NCBI GenBank assembly: GCA_030278955.1
Contig: JAOANR010000003.1
Span: 57,591,628-57,655,627 of the forward strand
DNA from: Hygrophila difformis
Taxonomy: Eukaryota > Streptophyta > Magnoliopsida > Lamiales > Acanthaceae
Direction of reading: 5' to 3'
Length of the DNA: 64,000 bases
The notes below the pieces were generated by a model. It ran no database searches. It was not told where the DNA came from and saw only the letters and a program-made list of their open reading frames with translations. Positions 12,076 through 23,356 of the stretch are shown piece after piece. The position numbers and the translations under genes are program-made. Each line of letters begins with the position of its first letter. The first letter of the stretch is position 1.

Positions 12076-13045
12076 TTTTCAGCGATACATCACTATGCTT
12101 CATTTCATCGAGAGTGTAACATTATTTTCAGCGATACAACGTAATTCTTTTCAGCGAGGGAATGTTATTCATTTCAGCGAGAATGCCACATTATTTTCAG
12201 CGATGACTTCAAATTCCTTTCTCCGAGATGTGCATCTAATACACTTTGCAGAGATATTATATCTTTTCAGCGATGCAGAATGCAGGATGCATCATATGTT
12301 TTTATTTTTAACGAAATTATTAATTCGTAATTACAACATATTACTGTCACAAATTATATTAATTTGTATCATTATTTTCAGCGATACAACATTATTCTTT
12401 TCAGCGATGGATGTCGCTTCATTTCAGCGAGAGTGCGTCATTATTTTCAGCGATGACTTTTGAAAAATAATTGTACACTCTCGATGAAGTGCAATTGTTT
12501 TCATCGAGATACTACACTTTGCAGAGATATTATATCTTTTCAGCGATGTTTACTACTCTTTTCAGCGATGAATGATATACTCTTTAAGCGATTTCACTTT
12601 GTACTTTTCAGCGATACATCATATGTTTTTATTTTTAACGAAATTATTAATTCCTAATTACAACATATTACTGACACAAATTATATTAATTTGTATCATT
12701 ATTTTCAGCGATACATTGTTATTCTTTTCAGCGAAATAAGTTACTTCATTTCAGCGAGAGTGTGCCATTATTTTCAGCGATGACTTGAAAAATAATGGTA
12801 CACTATTGATGAAGTGCAACTGTTTTCTTTAAGATACTATTTTTAACGAAATTATTGATTCCTAATTAAAACATATTAATTTGTATCATTATTTTCAGCG
12901 ATATAACATTATACTTTTCAGCGATGGTATGTGCTTCATTTCATCGAGATTGTTCTATTATTTTCAGCGATGATTGAGATTCCTATTCTTTTAAGCGATG
13001 AACAACTATTCTTTTAAGCGAGTTCACTATGTACTTTTCAGCGAT
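12076..13045 (+). repeat. Left subterminal array of TTTTCAGCGAT motifs
   Basis: By eye there are about 21 matches to TTTCAGCGA plus three TTTAAGCGA variants in 970 bp, all reading on the plus strand and mostly followed by TG, TAC or GAG. They sit in a larger repeat of roughly 320 bp (compare 12290-12440 with 12608-12760) marked by TTTTTAACGAAATTATTAATTC. The ORFs that run through this array are repeat translation, not genes. Confidence 0.9.
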
Positions 13046-13300
13046 AGAGCATAAAAACCGCAAATCACTGAAACAATTCGTAGACACTAAAACCAGTTAA
13101 ATCCATTCAAAGTCATAAAACATTCAACACCATAAAATCAAACCATAAATCAAAATCACATTCCATTCAAAATCACAGTCATAACACATCCAAAAACAAT
13201 ACAAAAACAGGTTCAACACCACCATTCAAAAAAAGTCATAAAAACATCCAAAAACTTCACAAATTCAAGAGTCATTCCAAAAACACATTCCAAAAACATA

Positions 13301-14339
13301 TTAAACAGCCGGGATATTAGCTGGATCAGAGATGGCTTGATGCATCGCCCTAAGCCTATGAATCAGATCTTCCCACATATTTGTAAAAGCCTTTTTGCGT
13401 TCTCTCAACTGCGCTGGAGTATTTGCAAATGAGACTTTCACGCTGCGATAGTGATTTGACATTTCACGCAGCTGTGTGGGATCAAATGAACGTCTGTTGA
13501 CATCAGCACCATTAGATCTGCCTTCATTTTGGAGGACACCAATATGAATATCCAGAGCTTCAAAGTGGGGATACATGATGTTATAAGATCTTTCAGCAGC
13601 CTCAATATCAGGATACTCAGTTATAATTTTCAACAGAAAATCCTGTGTTTCAACATATAAGAAAGATAGCTTATTAATATATAAGATGTAAATATAAGAT
13701 ACAAAGCAATTCATAGCACTGAAACAATAAGTACAATTGAGAGAACAAAGTAAATATAAGAAAGAAAACCATAATCAGTACAAAAGCAAACATAATCAGT
13801 TCAAAACAATCACTAAAACAACCATAATCAGTACAAAAACAATTCATATCACTAAAAAACAACCATAATCAGTTCAAAACAAAATCATTAAAACAACAAT
13901 AATCAGTAAAAAAACAATTAATAACTAAAACAACCATAAAACACTTAAAACAACTCATAACCCTAGAACAACCATAATCAGTTCAAACAGTTCAAACATA
14001 AAACACTGAAACAATTCGTAACCCTAGAACAACTATAATCAGTTCAAAAAAGCATTAAAAACCATAAATCAGTTCAAAACAATTCCAACCAAAAGGTTCC
14101 TAAGCATACTCAGTTGTAATTTCAATAAGAAATACCTGTGTTTCAATAAGAATATCCTGATGCTTCTTCGGCACATACCCAGCGTTTAACATTTTTTCTA
14201 TCAAATCATTCAGTCCGCGCGCATTGTCACACGTGGGATGTGTGTCCTTCAGATAATTCCCGAACATCTCCCAGCATTGTGTGAACAAGTCGGATGTGCG
14301 ACTGGAACTCTCTTCCGTGCATCTTCTTTTGGACGACAT
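13301..14339 (-). CDS. MULE-borne 181-aa protein of unknown function
   Basis: Two exons, 14136-14339 and 13301-13642, join in frame (546 nt, 181 aa). The protein starts MSSKRRCTEESSSRTSDLFT with a basic, Ser-rich head. It continues as a largely helical, charged chain with Trp, His and Tyr residues (WEMFGNYLKDTHPTCDN, SFDPTQLREMSNHYRSVKVS) and ends SDPANIPAV. I see no catalytic motif, signal peptide or membrane segment. It is kept in frame in both element copies, which suggests a real gene. It lies between the left motif array and the next motif block. The intron is flanked by a duplicated stretch of about 50 bp. A DNA-binding or regulatory role is possible but unproven. Confidence 0.7.
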
Positions 14340-14537
14340 TTTTGAGAAATGAAGGTGATTCCGATTACGGTTTTGAGAAATTAGGGTTTTGAGAAACGGT
14401 TTAGAAATGAAGATTCGAGAAATGAATGTGATTCCTTTTATAAGGCTCACAATTTAAAAAATTTTCCGAGGCCCATTTAATTTTATTTAGGCCCATTTCA
14501 TTTAGGCCACTCCATAAAAACGAAATATATTTCCTTC

Positions 14538-15126
14538 CATCGCTGAAAACAACATAGACCCATCGCTTAAAAGACTTACCAATCATCGCTGAAAACAATA
14601 TAGAACCATAGCTTAAAAATGCTATATTCACATTTACAAACATTTTGTCGCTTAAATGAATGTATAAATATGAAATTTTCAGAAAACTCAGAAAAGAGAA
14701 AACATATCCCAAAATGCTTGATGTCCATCGCTCAACATAACTCAGAACTCAGAAACATACATACAAAATCAAAAAACGACGATCTATCACCATCGCTTAA
14801 AATGCTTGCTCTATGTCGCTGAAAAACATACAAAACCATCGCTTAAAATGCCATTTACACATCGCTGAAAAAATTGCTCTTGACATCGCTGATAATCACA
14901 TGCACAAACATAACTCAGAACTCACTTAAATGAATGTATAAATGTGAAATTTCAGAAAACTCATAAAAAGATAAACATATCACAACACATACATAAAATC
15001 GCATAAAATGCTCATATACAAATCGTTGAAAAATGCTATATACACATCGCTGAAAAGAATACATTTTCATCGCTGAAAAGAATATTCAACCATCGCTTAA
15101 AATGCTTACAACTAATCGCTGAAAAA
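14538..15126 (-). repeat. Motif block TCGCTGAAAA/TCGCTTAAAA between the two small genes
   Basis: The same motif as in the left array, but now on the minus strand: repeated CATCGCTGAAAA and CATCGCTTAAAA, often followed by TGCT. This spacer includes the promoter region of the 181-aa gene. Confidence 0.88.
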
Positions 15127-15169
15127 TTGATAATCACATCTACAAACGTTTTAACAAAACTGTTTTCTT

Positions 15170-15763
15170 CTACTTTTGGCCAAACTGTTTATCTACAAAC
15201 CTCAAGTAATCTCTCACAAATTGTGGATTGGTGATCCTCACCAGCATCAGTTCCCATGCTCCTTTTATACGTTTGCAGATTAGACTTCTGAATTTGTAAT
15301 CATAATGCATGATCTTCTTTTTGTTTCCTGTGTTACAATAATCCAGGGCCTTCTGATCCATTTCCATGAGGAGTTCGAGATAAGAAATTCTGTAACGCTC
15401 CATCATGGCGGACACCATGTCTCTTTCCAGGGCTTCTTTTAAATAAGACATATCTTGTGCCAGATCATATTTCAGATACTCCTCTGCCTCAGCCTTGTTC
15501 ATCAATCTGTACTGTCTTGCATTCTTTCTCAGCACTGGCCAGTTCTTACGCGTTATCTCATGTAGCACTTTTTCCCTTAGAAGTCTGATGTGCTCAGCAT
15601 GTTCAGGATCCACATCAGTTCCTTTTTCAGCTATCCCAACCTCAGGATCCACATCAGTTCCTTTTTCAGCTATCCCAACCTGACCGAATCGCTCCAAATC
15701 AGCCAAATAGAGAATAATACTCCATAATTTACAATGCCCATGTAAGAATAAAGAGATGTACAT
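15170..15763 (-). CDS. MULE-borne helical protein of about 197 aa, unknown function
   Basis: An open frame of 197 codons ends in YLRFVDKQFGQK and is preserved in the second copy. The body is strongly charged and helical (LLREKVLHEITRKNWPVLRK, AEAEEYLKYDLAQDMSYLKE). A 13-residue unit, VGIAEKGTDVDPE, is tandemly repeated near the N-terminus, encoded by a 39-bp direct repeat. The true start is unclear: the first about 25 residues are hydrophobic and could be upstream non-coding sequence, and an acceptor (ATTCGGTCAG|GTTGGG) could begin the exon. A TATA-like TTATATATAT lies just upstream. It follows the Ulp1 gene stop by 167 nt, so it could also be spliced to that gene. Confidence 0.6.
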   Translation of the reverse strand: MYISLFLHGHCKLWSIILYLADLERFGQVGIAEKGTDVDPEVGIAEKGTDVDPEHAEHIRLLREKVLHEITRKNWPVLRKNARQYRLMNKAEAEEYLKYDLAQDMSYLKEALERDMVSAMMERYRISYLELLMEMDQKALDYCNTGNKKKIMHYDYKFRSLICKRIKGAWELMLVRITNPQFVRDYLRFVDKQFGQK

Positions 15764-15930
15764 TTAAGCGATCACAAAAAGTGCAATATATATAACCGAT
15801 TAAACAATAGACATTTAACAGATGAAACAATGTACATTTCAGCAACGAAAAATTTACATATACATTTAAGCGATGTCATCCATCGCATAAAAAAAACAGT
15901 TCATTCATTCATCAAAAACACTTCATTTCA

Positions 15931-18900
15931 TCATTGTTTCTTTTTCCGACTCTTTTTTGGCTTAGGTGGTGCTGGTTTCTTTACCTCAAATGACTGACTA
16001 TGCTGGGCAACCAACTGCATCTCTCTACTCACTTCTCCTAGCACAAAATCTTTCTTTTGATTGACATCTGACATCAATATTTCAGCGCAGACCTTGGCTC
16101 TTTTTGCCAGATTATACCTCTTGTTCTTCATTTCTGCCAACATGTCATCCATAATTAATCCTTCCCAATAATCCATATAAGACATGACAAAAACACCGCA
16201 GCTGTGCTCATCTTTCTGCTCTGCAAGCGGCGAGAAAAGCATGCGATATGATGCAAACCATTTTTCAGATTTCATCAGTGTATTTCCCAGCATCCTCAAG
16301 TTATACCATATCCTATTCAAAACATTATAATCAGCTGTCCACCCGCCTTCAGCATTCTTGCTGTTGAAGTAAAAAATTCTTCTCTTTCTCATATCAACAG
16401 AAAAAGCAACCCAGTGGTTTTGTCGACAATATGGGAAGAAGAACTGGAACATTGAGAAAACATATAATTAGAATCTAAAAATGATCAACAATATAAACAA
16501 AATGTATCTTACACTCTCTGCATTCAACACCACATCAATCATTTCTTCAGGAAAAAACTTGAAATCTTTCACGAATGCATCAACAAGTTCTGCACCATCT
16601 TTTAATGGTAAATCTGCATCCACCTCTGCCTCTGAAAATGTCTGTTTCAAAAGATACAACATATCATGCATCAAAAAGAAGTTAAATATATATATATATA
16701 TGTATGTATATATATATCAGACTCACAGCAAATAATGATGAAAAATAATATTTCAGCATTGGTTTCCCATTGGCTCTTTCGAATTCACGACGGTTGATCA
16801 CTTTCGCGTAACAGTTTATAACAATATCCGCAATATCACTATCAACCCTCAGTGTTTCGATGTCAAGCTTCGACAAGTTCATTTCTTTATCATCATAAAC
16901 AATTGTGTTCTTCGCTTCAACCTTTCCTAGAATATTTGTAATGATTGCCCAAATAGCCACATTCAACTCTTCTGGAGTACAGGTATATGACGCCTTAAAT
17001 TCTGGATATTCTTTAAATCGGGTATAAGTCATATCCATGAATGTAAACTTGTTGCATTTTTCAATAGGCTGGAGATCAATCATCATCACTCTAGGAGGCA
17101 TATACTTCTCCTTCAATTTCTCAATTGTCTTAGCTCTATGAACTGTCTTAGCTTGTTCCTGAAAATTACAGATGATATATCAATCATCGCTGAAATATGA
17201 ATAGGGTCATCGCTGAAAAACATATAAATTATCGCTGAAAACTATTGACATACCTCTGGATTCTCATCTCTTACAACATTCTCATTCTCGGATAAGCCCA
17301 AAGAAAAGGTTGGCACATCTTCTCCATGCATCTATACACATACTAGAGTAAATTAGAGAAAATACCTCTATTTACATCACAATTGATATAGCTAAAAACT
17401 ATTAAAACCTAAAGTCACACAAGAAAATATATCAATCACCATATCCAAATCGCTGAAATGTGAAAGATTTGATCGCTGAAAAACACAGAAACCATCGCTG
17501 AAAACTATTAAAGTACCTCTGGATTCTCAGCCACATCATGTGCTGCATCTTTATCAGCCCCATCATGTCCTACATCTTTCTTAGCCCCATCATGTGCTAA
17601 CTAAAAAATCACACAAGGAAAATATATCAAAACATTTTGTTACATCACAATTGATATAGCTAAAAACTATTAAAAACTAAAGTCACAAAAGAAAATATAT
17701 CAATCATATCCAAATCGCTGAAATGTGGTCAATATCATCGCTGAAAAACACAGAGACCATCGCTGAAAACTAGTACAGTACCTCTGCATTCTCAGCCACA
17801 TCATGTGAAGCTTCTTTCTCAGCCCCGTCATGTGCTACATCTTTCTTTGCCCCATCATGTGCTAACTAAAAATCACACAAGAAAAATATATCAAAACAGT
17901 TTGTTACAGTAACCCCTATAGCAAACATTTTGTCACTGTACATACATTCAAGGAATCGAAACTGAAAGGGATTCGGAATCGAAATAAAGATCTCTGCAAT
18001 AAAAATAAACAACACAGAAAAAGCAAAAAAGAAAAAAGAATGTCAGAAACTACCTTCAAAAAATATTATGAAGTACAAAATTTATAAAACTACCTTCGGT
18101 ACATTTTCAGGTAAATTTTCAGTGTCCGGGGCAACTCTCTCTTCAGTTTTGTCTTTTACATTCCCAACATCTGCATCACCTCCTTCCAGCAAACTTGTCA
18201 CCTCCGGACCCCCTTGACTCATCACAACATTTCCTGCTCCTGCTAATATACCCATCAAGATTTCTCCTTCGCTTGCAGTTATATCAAGATTATTTGACTG
18301 TTCTCCTTCACGACGTCGACCCACATTAATCAACAGTTCACCTGCATCTTGATCACAAGGGGGGTGTGGGGAAGGTTCAACATCATTTCTGGATGCTTCT
18401 ATGAGAGGATCAACATTGCCTGAAGCATCAGCATCCATATATTGGCAAGCAATCTTCACAATAGAGTCCATTGTGTGATCAGAAAGATGAACAACTGGTT
18501 CAGAATCAGTTGTCTCATTTGCATTAGCTTCATGGACAACAGGTGAATGCATAGGCTGCAAGCTAGAAAGATTGGCAGCTTCTTCATTTCCACTAGCATT
18601 CAAATCCACATTTTCTCCTAACTGCTCATCTCCTCCTCCATCCACACTCCTAGAAAGATTGGCAGTTGGTTCATTTGCAGTAGAATTCAAACCCTCATCT
18701 TCCACTTCTTTCCCACCCCTCCTTTTCTTCTTTAGACCAGAAACAAAAGTGCTAAGTCGATCGTCATCTTCCTCCACAGTCCTTTTCGTAGCCCTCGATT
18801 TCTTCTTAAAGTCAATATCTGGATACTTTGCATTAGGGAAAACCTTCCAGATATCAACCATCTCCAAGTATCGATCCTTTTTACAAGTAAATCCAACCAA

Positions 18901-19741
18901 ATGAAGCTCTTCACGCTCATAGAAATCAAAAAACATGTGCTGAAAAAAACAAAAACAAACAAGATACATAATCAACAAACAATGACCATAATCAACAATA
19001 TATATCACATAACAAATATAAATTGCATAAAAAACACAAAATTAAAATTACCATTAAGCAAAACAGGTCTCCACAGGGGCGTGCTTGAGCACTGGTTCCC
19101 TTATCCAATTTTGCCTTATACTCATTCAGAGATTTGATAAGAAATTGTCTAATATGAAGACACCAATTGTACCTTAAAGCTTCTTCCGGAGATCTAAGAA
19201 ACTGAAGATACCTCTTGTTTACAACCCTCCCTGAGTTAGGAGTAAAGACTTTCTGCAGAGCAAACAAAACATACATCCTCCAGTAGTCATCCAATGGAAT
19301 TTCATTATTCTCCGTATTCTCTAAAATAGCTCTAAGATCCTTAACAGGTATCCGATTAGGCTCCTTCTTATTCGTAATAAGAGAATACTTTTCACAAAAT
19401 TCATCAGCAAAATCATAACCAATTTCATTATTCTTCAAATCTATTATAAACTTATCGACTCCCCATGGCAAACCATATACTTTATGAATGTCTTCATCTG
19501 TAAACCTCCATCGACGGTTTTTATCAATAATAAAGCATTCCTCCTGAATGCTCCACTGATTAATCAAAGTTATAACAGGATCAACCTTGAGCATGCACAT
19601 TTTGAACATGAGCAGACAACTGAAGCAAGTATCGTGAATAAACTCTTTCTTCCCATCTCCGTCACTCTCGTTCAGGATATTATTTAAAAGACAAATGCTA
19701 GATGGAACGCAACAGACCTGAGTATGCACTTTTTCAGCCAT
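15931..19741 (-). CDS. MULE-borne Ulp1/C48-like cysteine protease, 8 exons, 951 aa
   Basis: Exons in transcript order are 19052-19741, 18094-18939, 17782-17865, 17517-17600, 17254-17331, 16727-17158, 16513-16641 and 15931-16443. Every intron is phase 0 and the sum is 2856 nt. The N-terminal domain (about 1-230; WRFTDEDIHKVYGLPWGVDK) resembles the region that precedes the protease in plant Ulp1-MULE proteins. An acidic, low-complexity linker with basic clusters (KKKRRGGK) follows (about 231-512). The C-terminal protease-like domain (about 700-930) has NHWVAFSVD (His791), an Asn at 808 in FYFNSK where Ulp1 has Asp, and Gln857/Cys863 in EQKDEHSCGVFV. A Lys-rich tail (PKPKKSRKKKQ) suggests nuclear location. 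Ulp1 enzymes process or remove SUMO; here the substrate is unknown, and the Asp-to-Asn change makes activity uncertain. Confidence 0.85.
17375..17903 (-). repeat. Tandem exon-plus-intron duplication in the Ulp1-like gene
   Basis: Two units of about 265 bp (17375-17638 and 17641-17903) each contain a 28-codon exon (17517-17600 and 17782-17865) and the adjacent intron with three TCGCTGAAA motifs. The exons differ by few residues and encode His-Asp repeats (LAHDGAKKDV...). Confidence 0.9.
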
Positions 19742-20318
19742 TCTTGATAAACAAAAAGTAAAGTATCACCGTTCGCCGTTCGCCGTAGAAAAAAAATCGC
19801 CGTTCGCCGTAGACGCAGAGAATCGCTAAATCGCTGAAAAGCCCTAGAGAAAGTATCGACAGTGATAAATTGAAAATTGGCGGTTAAATTGACATTAAAT
19901 ACTACACGGTGAAATCTCGACGGTTATTTCTTATTAATTACTTAGACGGTTATTTTTTATTAATTACGCGAATTCTGAAAAAACATTGTAAAATTTTTAT
20001 TAACTACTACACTGTTATTTTTTATTAACTCATCTCCATCGCTGAATTGCACTATGACGATCGCTTTTTATCATTTGTAATCATCGCTGAATTGCATTCT
20101 TTACGCGATTTTCTGAGACATTGTAACATTTTCTTATTAAATACTACACGGTTATTTTTTTTATTAAAACTAACTTTCATCGCTGAATTGCATAACGATC
20201 ATCGCTTTCATATATAAGTAATCATCGCTGAATTGCATTAGTTATCACTGAACTAAGTCGATCAATACAATATTAATGAACAATACACTTCATGTCATTT
20301 CTAAAAAAACAAAAAACT
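19742..20318 (-). promoter_or_regulatory. Spacer upstream of the Ulp1-like gene
   Basis: This 577-bp gap separates the transposase stop from the Ulp1 start. It contains short CGCCGTTCGCCGT repeats (about 19770-19816), several TCGCTGAATTGCA motifs (about 20040-20240) and repeated TTATTTTTTATTAA tracts. It must hold the Ulp1 promoter and the transposase terminator; no clear TATA box was fixed. Confidence 0.5.
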
Positions 20319-23300
20319 TCATTTCTGCATCCGTTTACGATGTTCTAACTCTTTCTTTTTCCGAACAGCTTCAGAAATAGAGACCATTCTCTTGTTCGAT
20401 TTCTTCCGCCCTTTACAAGTTTCTCTTTCCCTTAAATGCAAATTTGAGTAATCTGATGTACTTCCAATCTCTGCAAAAAAAAAAAAACAAAAACATTGAG
20501 AAACACTAATTTCAAAAAAAGCAAAAACATAAATATGTCTTTGATTAGAAATTACCCGACTCTTTGTTAATATCAATGTTGTCATACTTTGTTTTCATCA
20601 ATGTCTCAAAGTCATACATAAACGATTCACAAGCATCCTCATTTCGTGACAACACAATTGCTGATTTCAAAAACAAGCCACACAATTTCCGGTATCTAGA
20701 TGCTGCATTGACCACATTTGTTTCTTTTCCAACACCAACATCAACATAACTAAGATCACATTTTGCATTCCTTGACCACCGCCGCAAAATATATTTATCT
20801 GGAATAGTATGAAACACTTTTGCTCCACTTCCTGACAGAATATCCATCACCCTCAGAGCATGACAACATAAAATCCCCATATTCTCAAACATATTGCAAC
20901 TGCATCCAATTGTACCATCATCAATGTTAACATTCACATGATCACCAATCAACTTTGAATCTGCATCTTCTCTCTTGCAAACACGATAAATTAATGCATC
21001 TGGTTGAAGCTCAACCACATACCCAAATGACAAATCATACTCATTGTTGAAAATATTGAACACATTTGGTGTATACTTCTCAGCTATATATTTCAATAGT
21101 GGATTCATAATAAACCTGGCAGAAACTTGTCTATCATCTGCCTTAAAATCTTCCATCCGTTCATTATCCCTCCTTGACTCCACAACCCTTTCAAAATGTG
21201 CAAAGAACTCAACATAGTTATCAACTGGCCTTAAGAACCTGTGAAATGTCAACACAATATGGGGATGTGAAAATCAAATTCTCAACTACATAAAGCAAAC
21301 ACACATCGCTGAAATAAATAGAACCCTCTCGCTGATCAAAACAGTATTGTCTCGCTGAAAATAACTATTCAACTATCGCTGAAAATGAAATTTATTCATA
21401 CCGTTTCACAACTGAGTTAAAAGATTCACTTAGCTGAGTAGTCCTCATTCCTGCAGTAAAATGATTTTTAACCCAAGCAGCGGACCATTGACTTCTCAAA
21501 TTATAAGTAGTCGACAACCACCTATGTTCAGATTGTGAGAAACAAGTTGATAGCATGTATTCCCATTCCACCTCAAATTCCATCTCTGTCCTCACATCAT
21601 ATACCAAATGATGAAATAGCTTATCAAACCTAAAAAAATGAGTTCAACATGTACATATCAATATCCAAATCGAAAAAACAATTGAAAGTAAAAATAACTA
21701 AATATTTACCTTGGTGTGTACAGTTGACTCAAATTTTTTTTTCGCATTTTCTATAATGTGCCAACTGCATAAAGCATGATAGGTATTAGGCAAAATTTTC
21801 CTAATTGCCGGTGCCATCGCACAATCTTGATCTGTGAAAATCGTTTGAGGTGCCTTATCCCCCATACACTTCAAAAATGTTTTAAATAGCCACTCAAATG
21901 ATCTTTGAGTTTCATCAAGCATCAATGCAACTCCAAAAATAGAAGTCTGTCGGTGATGATTGAATCCAACAAAAACAGCTAATGGTCTGTAATTTTTATT
22001 TGTCCGATACGTTGTATCAAAGGTCACACTATCACCAAAAGCTTGATAATCCATCCTCATTTCAGCATCTGACCAAAAGATATTTGTAATTCTCTCATCA
22101 TCATCCAGATCATACTCATGGAAGAAAAATGGATTACTGACACATTTCTCAGAGAAATACTTCAATACAACACCAGCATCCCCTACTTTTAAATTTCTTT
22201 GCCGCCTTCTAACAAGTGCATTCTTCAAATCGTCCTTTAAAAATCCTACAAGTCCACTACCTCCAGCACCCATACTCAACAAGTCATACGATGACTTCAA
22301 TGACAATCCAACTTCTTCATGTATACCAGCAACAACACTGTGTAACTCATCAACTCTTCTATTCGATTTCAACATATGCTTCCTTGATGGTCCATGCAGA
22401 TCATGATTATGATCACCACAGAAAAACACAACTCTATAAACTTTTTCATCAGTTTTATAATGTAACCTCACCTTTGCTTCACAACCAGTTCGGGTTTCAT
22501 CACTCCTACGAAATTTCAGACTCTTAGAACGACAAGATGAATCACTATCCAACAAACAACCACGACGAAAACCTTCCTTATTGCACGCATATTGTAAATA
22601 GAACAATCTATCAACTTCATGTGGCTTTGGTCTCTCATACATTTTCCTTACCGAGAAACCTAAACTATGAGCATAATCACAATAAAACCTAAACGCATCA
22701 TCAGCTGTAACAAAACTTAACTCACTCCAATTTATGTTGCCTGTGAAGAAATAAACAAAGAATTCCCATTAAAATAATAAATACACGTAGCTGACATAAA
22801 CCATCGCTTAAAATGCTTAACGTCCATCGCTGAAAATGCTAGACAGTTCTCGCTGAAAAAGCTAGAAATGCATCGCTGAAAATGCTAGGCATGCATCGAT
22901 GAAAATATAATGGTTCTATCCCTCATAATCACATGTACAAACGTTTTGACGCTTAAATGAACATATAGATATGAAACTTCAGAAAACACAAAAAAAAAGA
23001 AACATATCAAAGAAGAACTCAAAAACGCTAGACAGTTATCGCTGAAAATGCTAGTGATGCATCGCTGAAAATGCTAAGGTACATCGCTGAAAATATAATG
23101 GTTCTGTCCCTCATAATCACATGTGCAAACGTTTTGACGCTTAAATGAACATATAGATATGAAACTTCAGAAAACACAAAAAAAGAGAAACATATCAAAA
23201 GAAGAACTCAAAACTCAAAAAACATACATAAAATCAAAAACGACGATCTGCGATAAAAATACTCAAAATTCGAAAATGCTAAAAAGTACCATTGGACGCA

Positions 23301-23356
23301 GAACTCGAATCTGAAAACGTTGCCGACGCATTCAACGACATGCTAATCGCATTCAT
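20319..23356 (-). CDS. FAR1/MULE-type transposase, 5 exons
   Basis: Exons are 23290-23356, 21710-22740, 21402-21619, 20556-21238 and 20319-20470, 2151 nt in frame (716 aa). An upstream in-frame ATG at 23497 is possible but adds a low-complexity Phe-rich leader. The FAR1-type zinc-finger domain (about 27-138) runs from DDAFRFYCDYAHSLGFSVRK to CGDHNHDL. The MULE DDE core has Asp264 (TFDTTYRTN), Asp326 (FTDQDCAM), CSWHIIENAKK, and Glu431 (LSESFNSVVKR). The SWIM zinc finger is at 551-565 (CSC...CCH). The C-terminus is basic (RKKKELEHRKRMQK). The enzyme should cut and insert the element. The acceptor of exon 3 at 21619 is chosen because it keeps the frame; a nearer acceptor gives a stop. Intron 1 is full of the TCGCTGAAAA motif. 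Confidence 0.9.
22838..23215 (-). repeat. Tandem duplication of about 189 bp in transposase intron 1
   Basis: 22838-23026 is repeated at 23027-23215. Both start GCTAGACAGTT.TCGCTG and contain three TCGCTGAAAA-type motifs, then GTTTTGACGCTTAAATGAAC and a run of A residues. The second half resembles parts of the 14640-15000 spacer. Confidence 0.88.

Noticed and set aside
12095..12657. Two ORFs of 122 and 65 codons in the left MULE array (also 55306-55868)
   Set aside because: They are translations of the TTTTCAGCGAT repeat (FSAM.., FQR..), change with every unit, and lie against the gene direction.
12076..13045. CRISPR-like array of short regular repeats
   Set aside because: The genome is a plant's. 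The repeat is too short and spacing is irregular, and the motif continues in introns in the opposite orientation.
20319..23356. Host FAR1-RELATED SEQUENCE transcription factor gene rather than transposase
   Set aside because: The gene lies inside the 9-bp-flanked element, is repeated in the second copy, and keeps the DDE residues.
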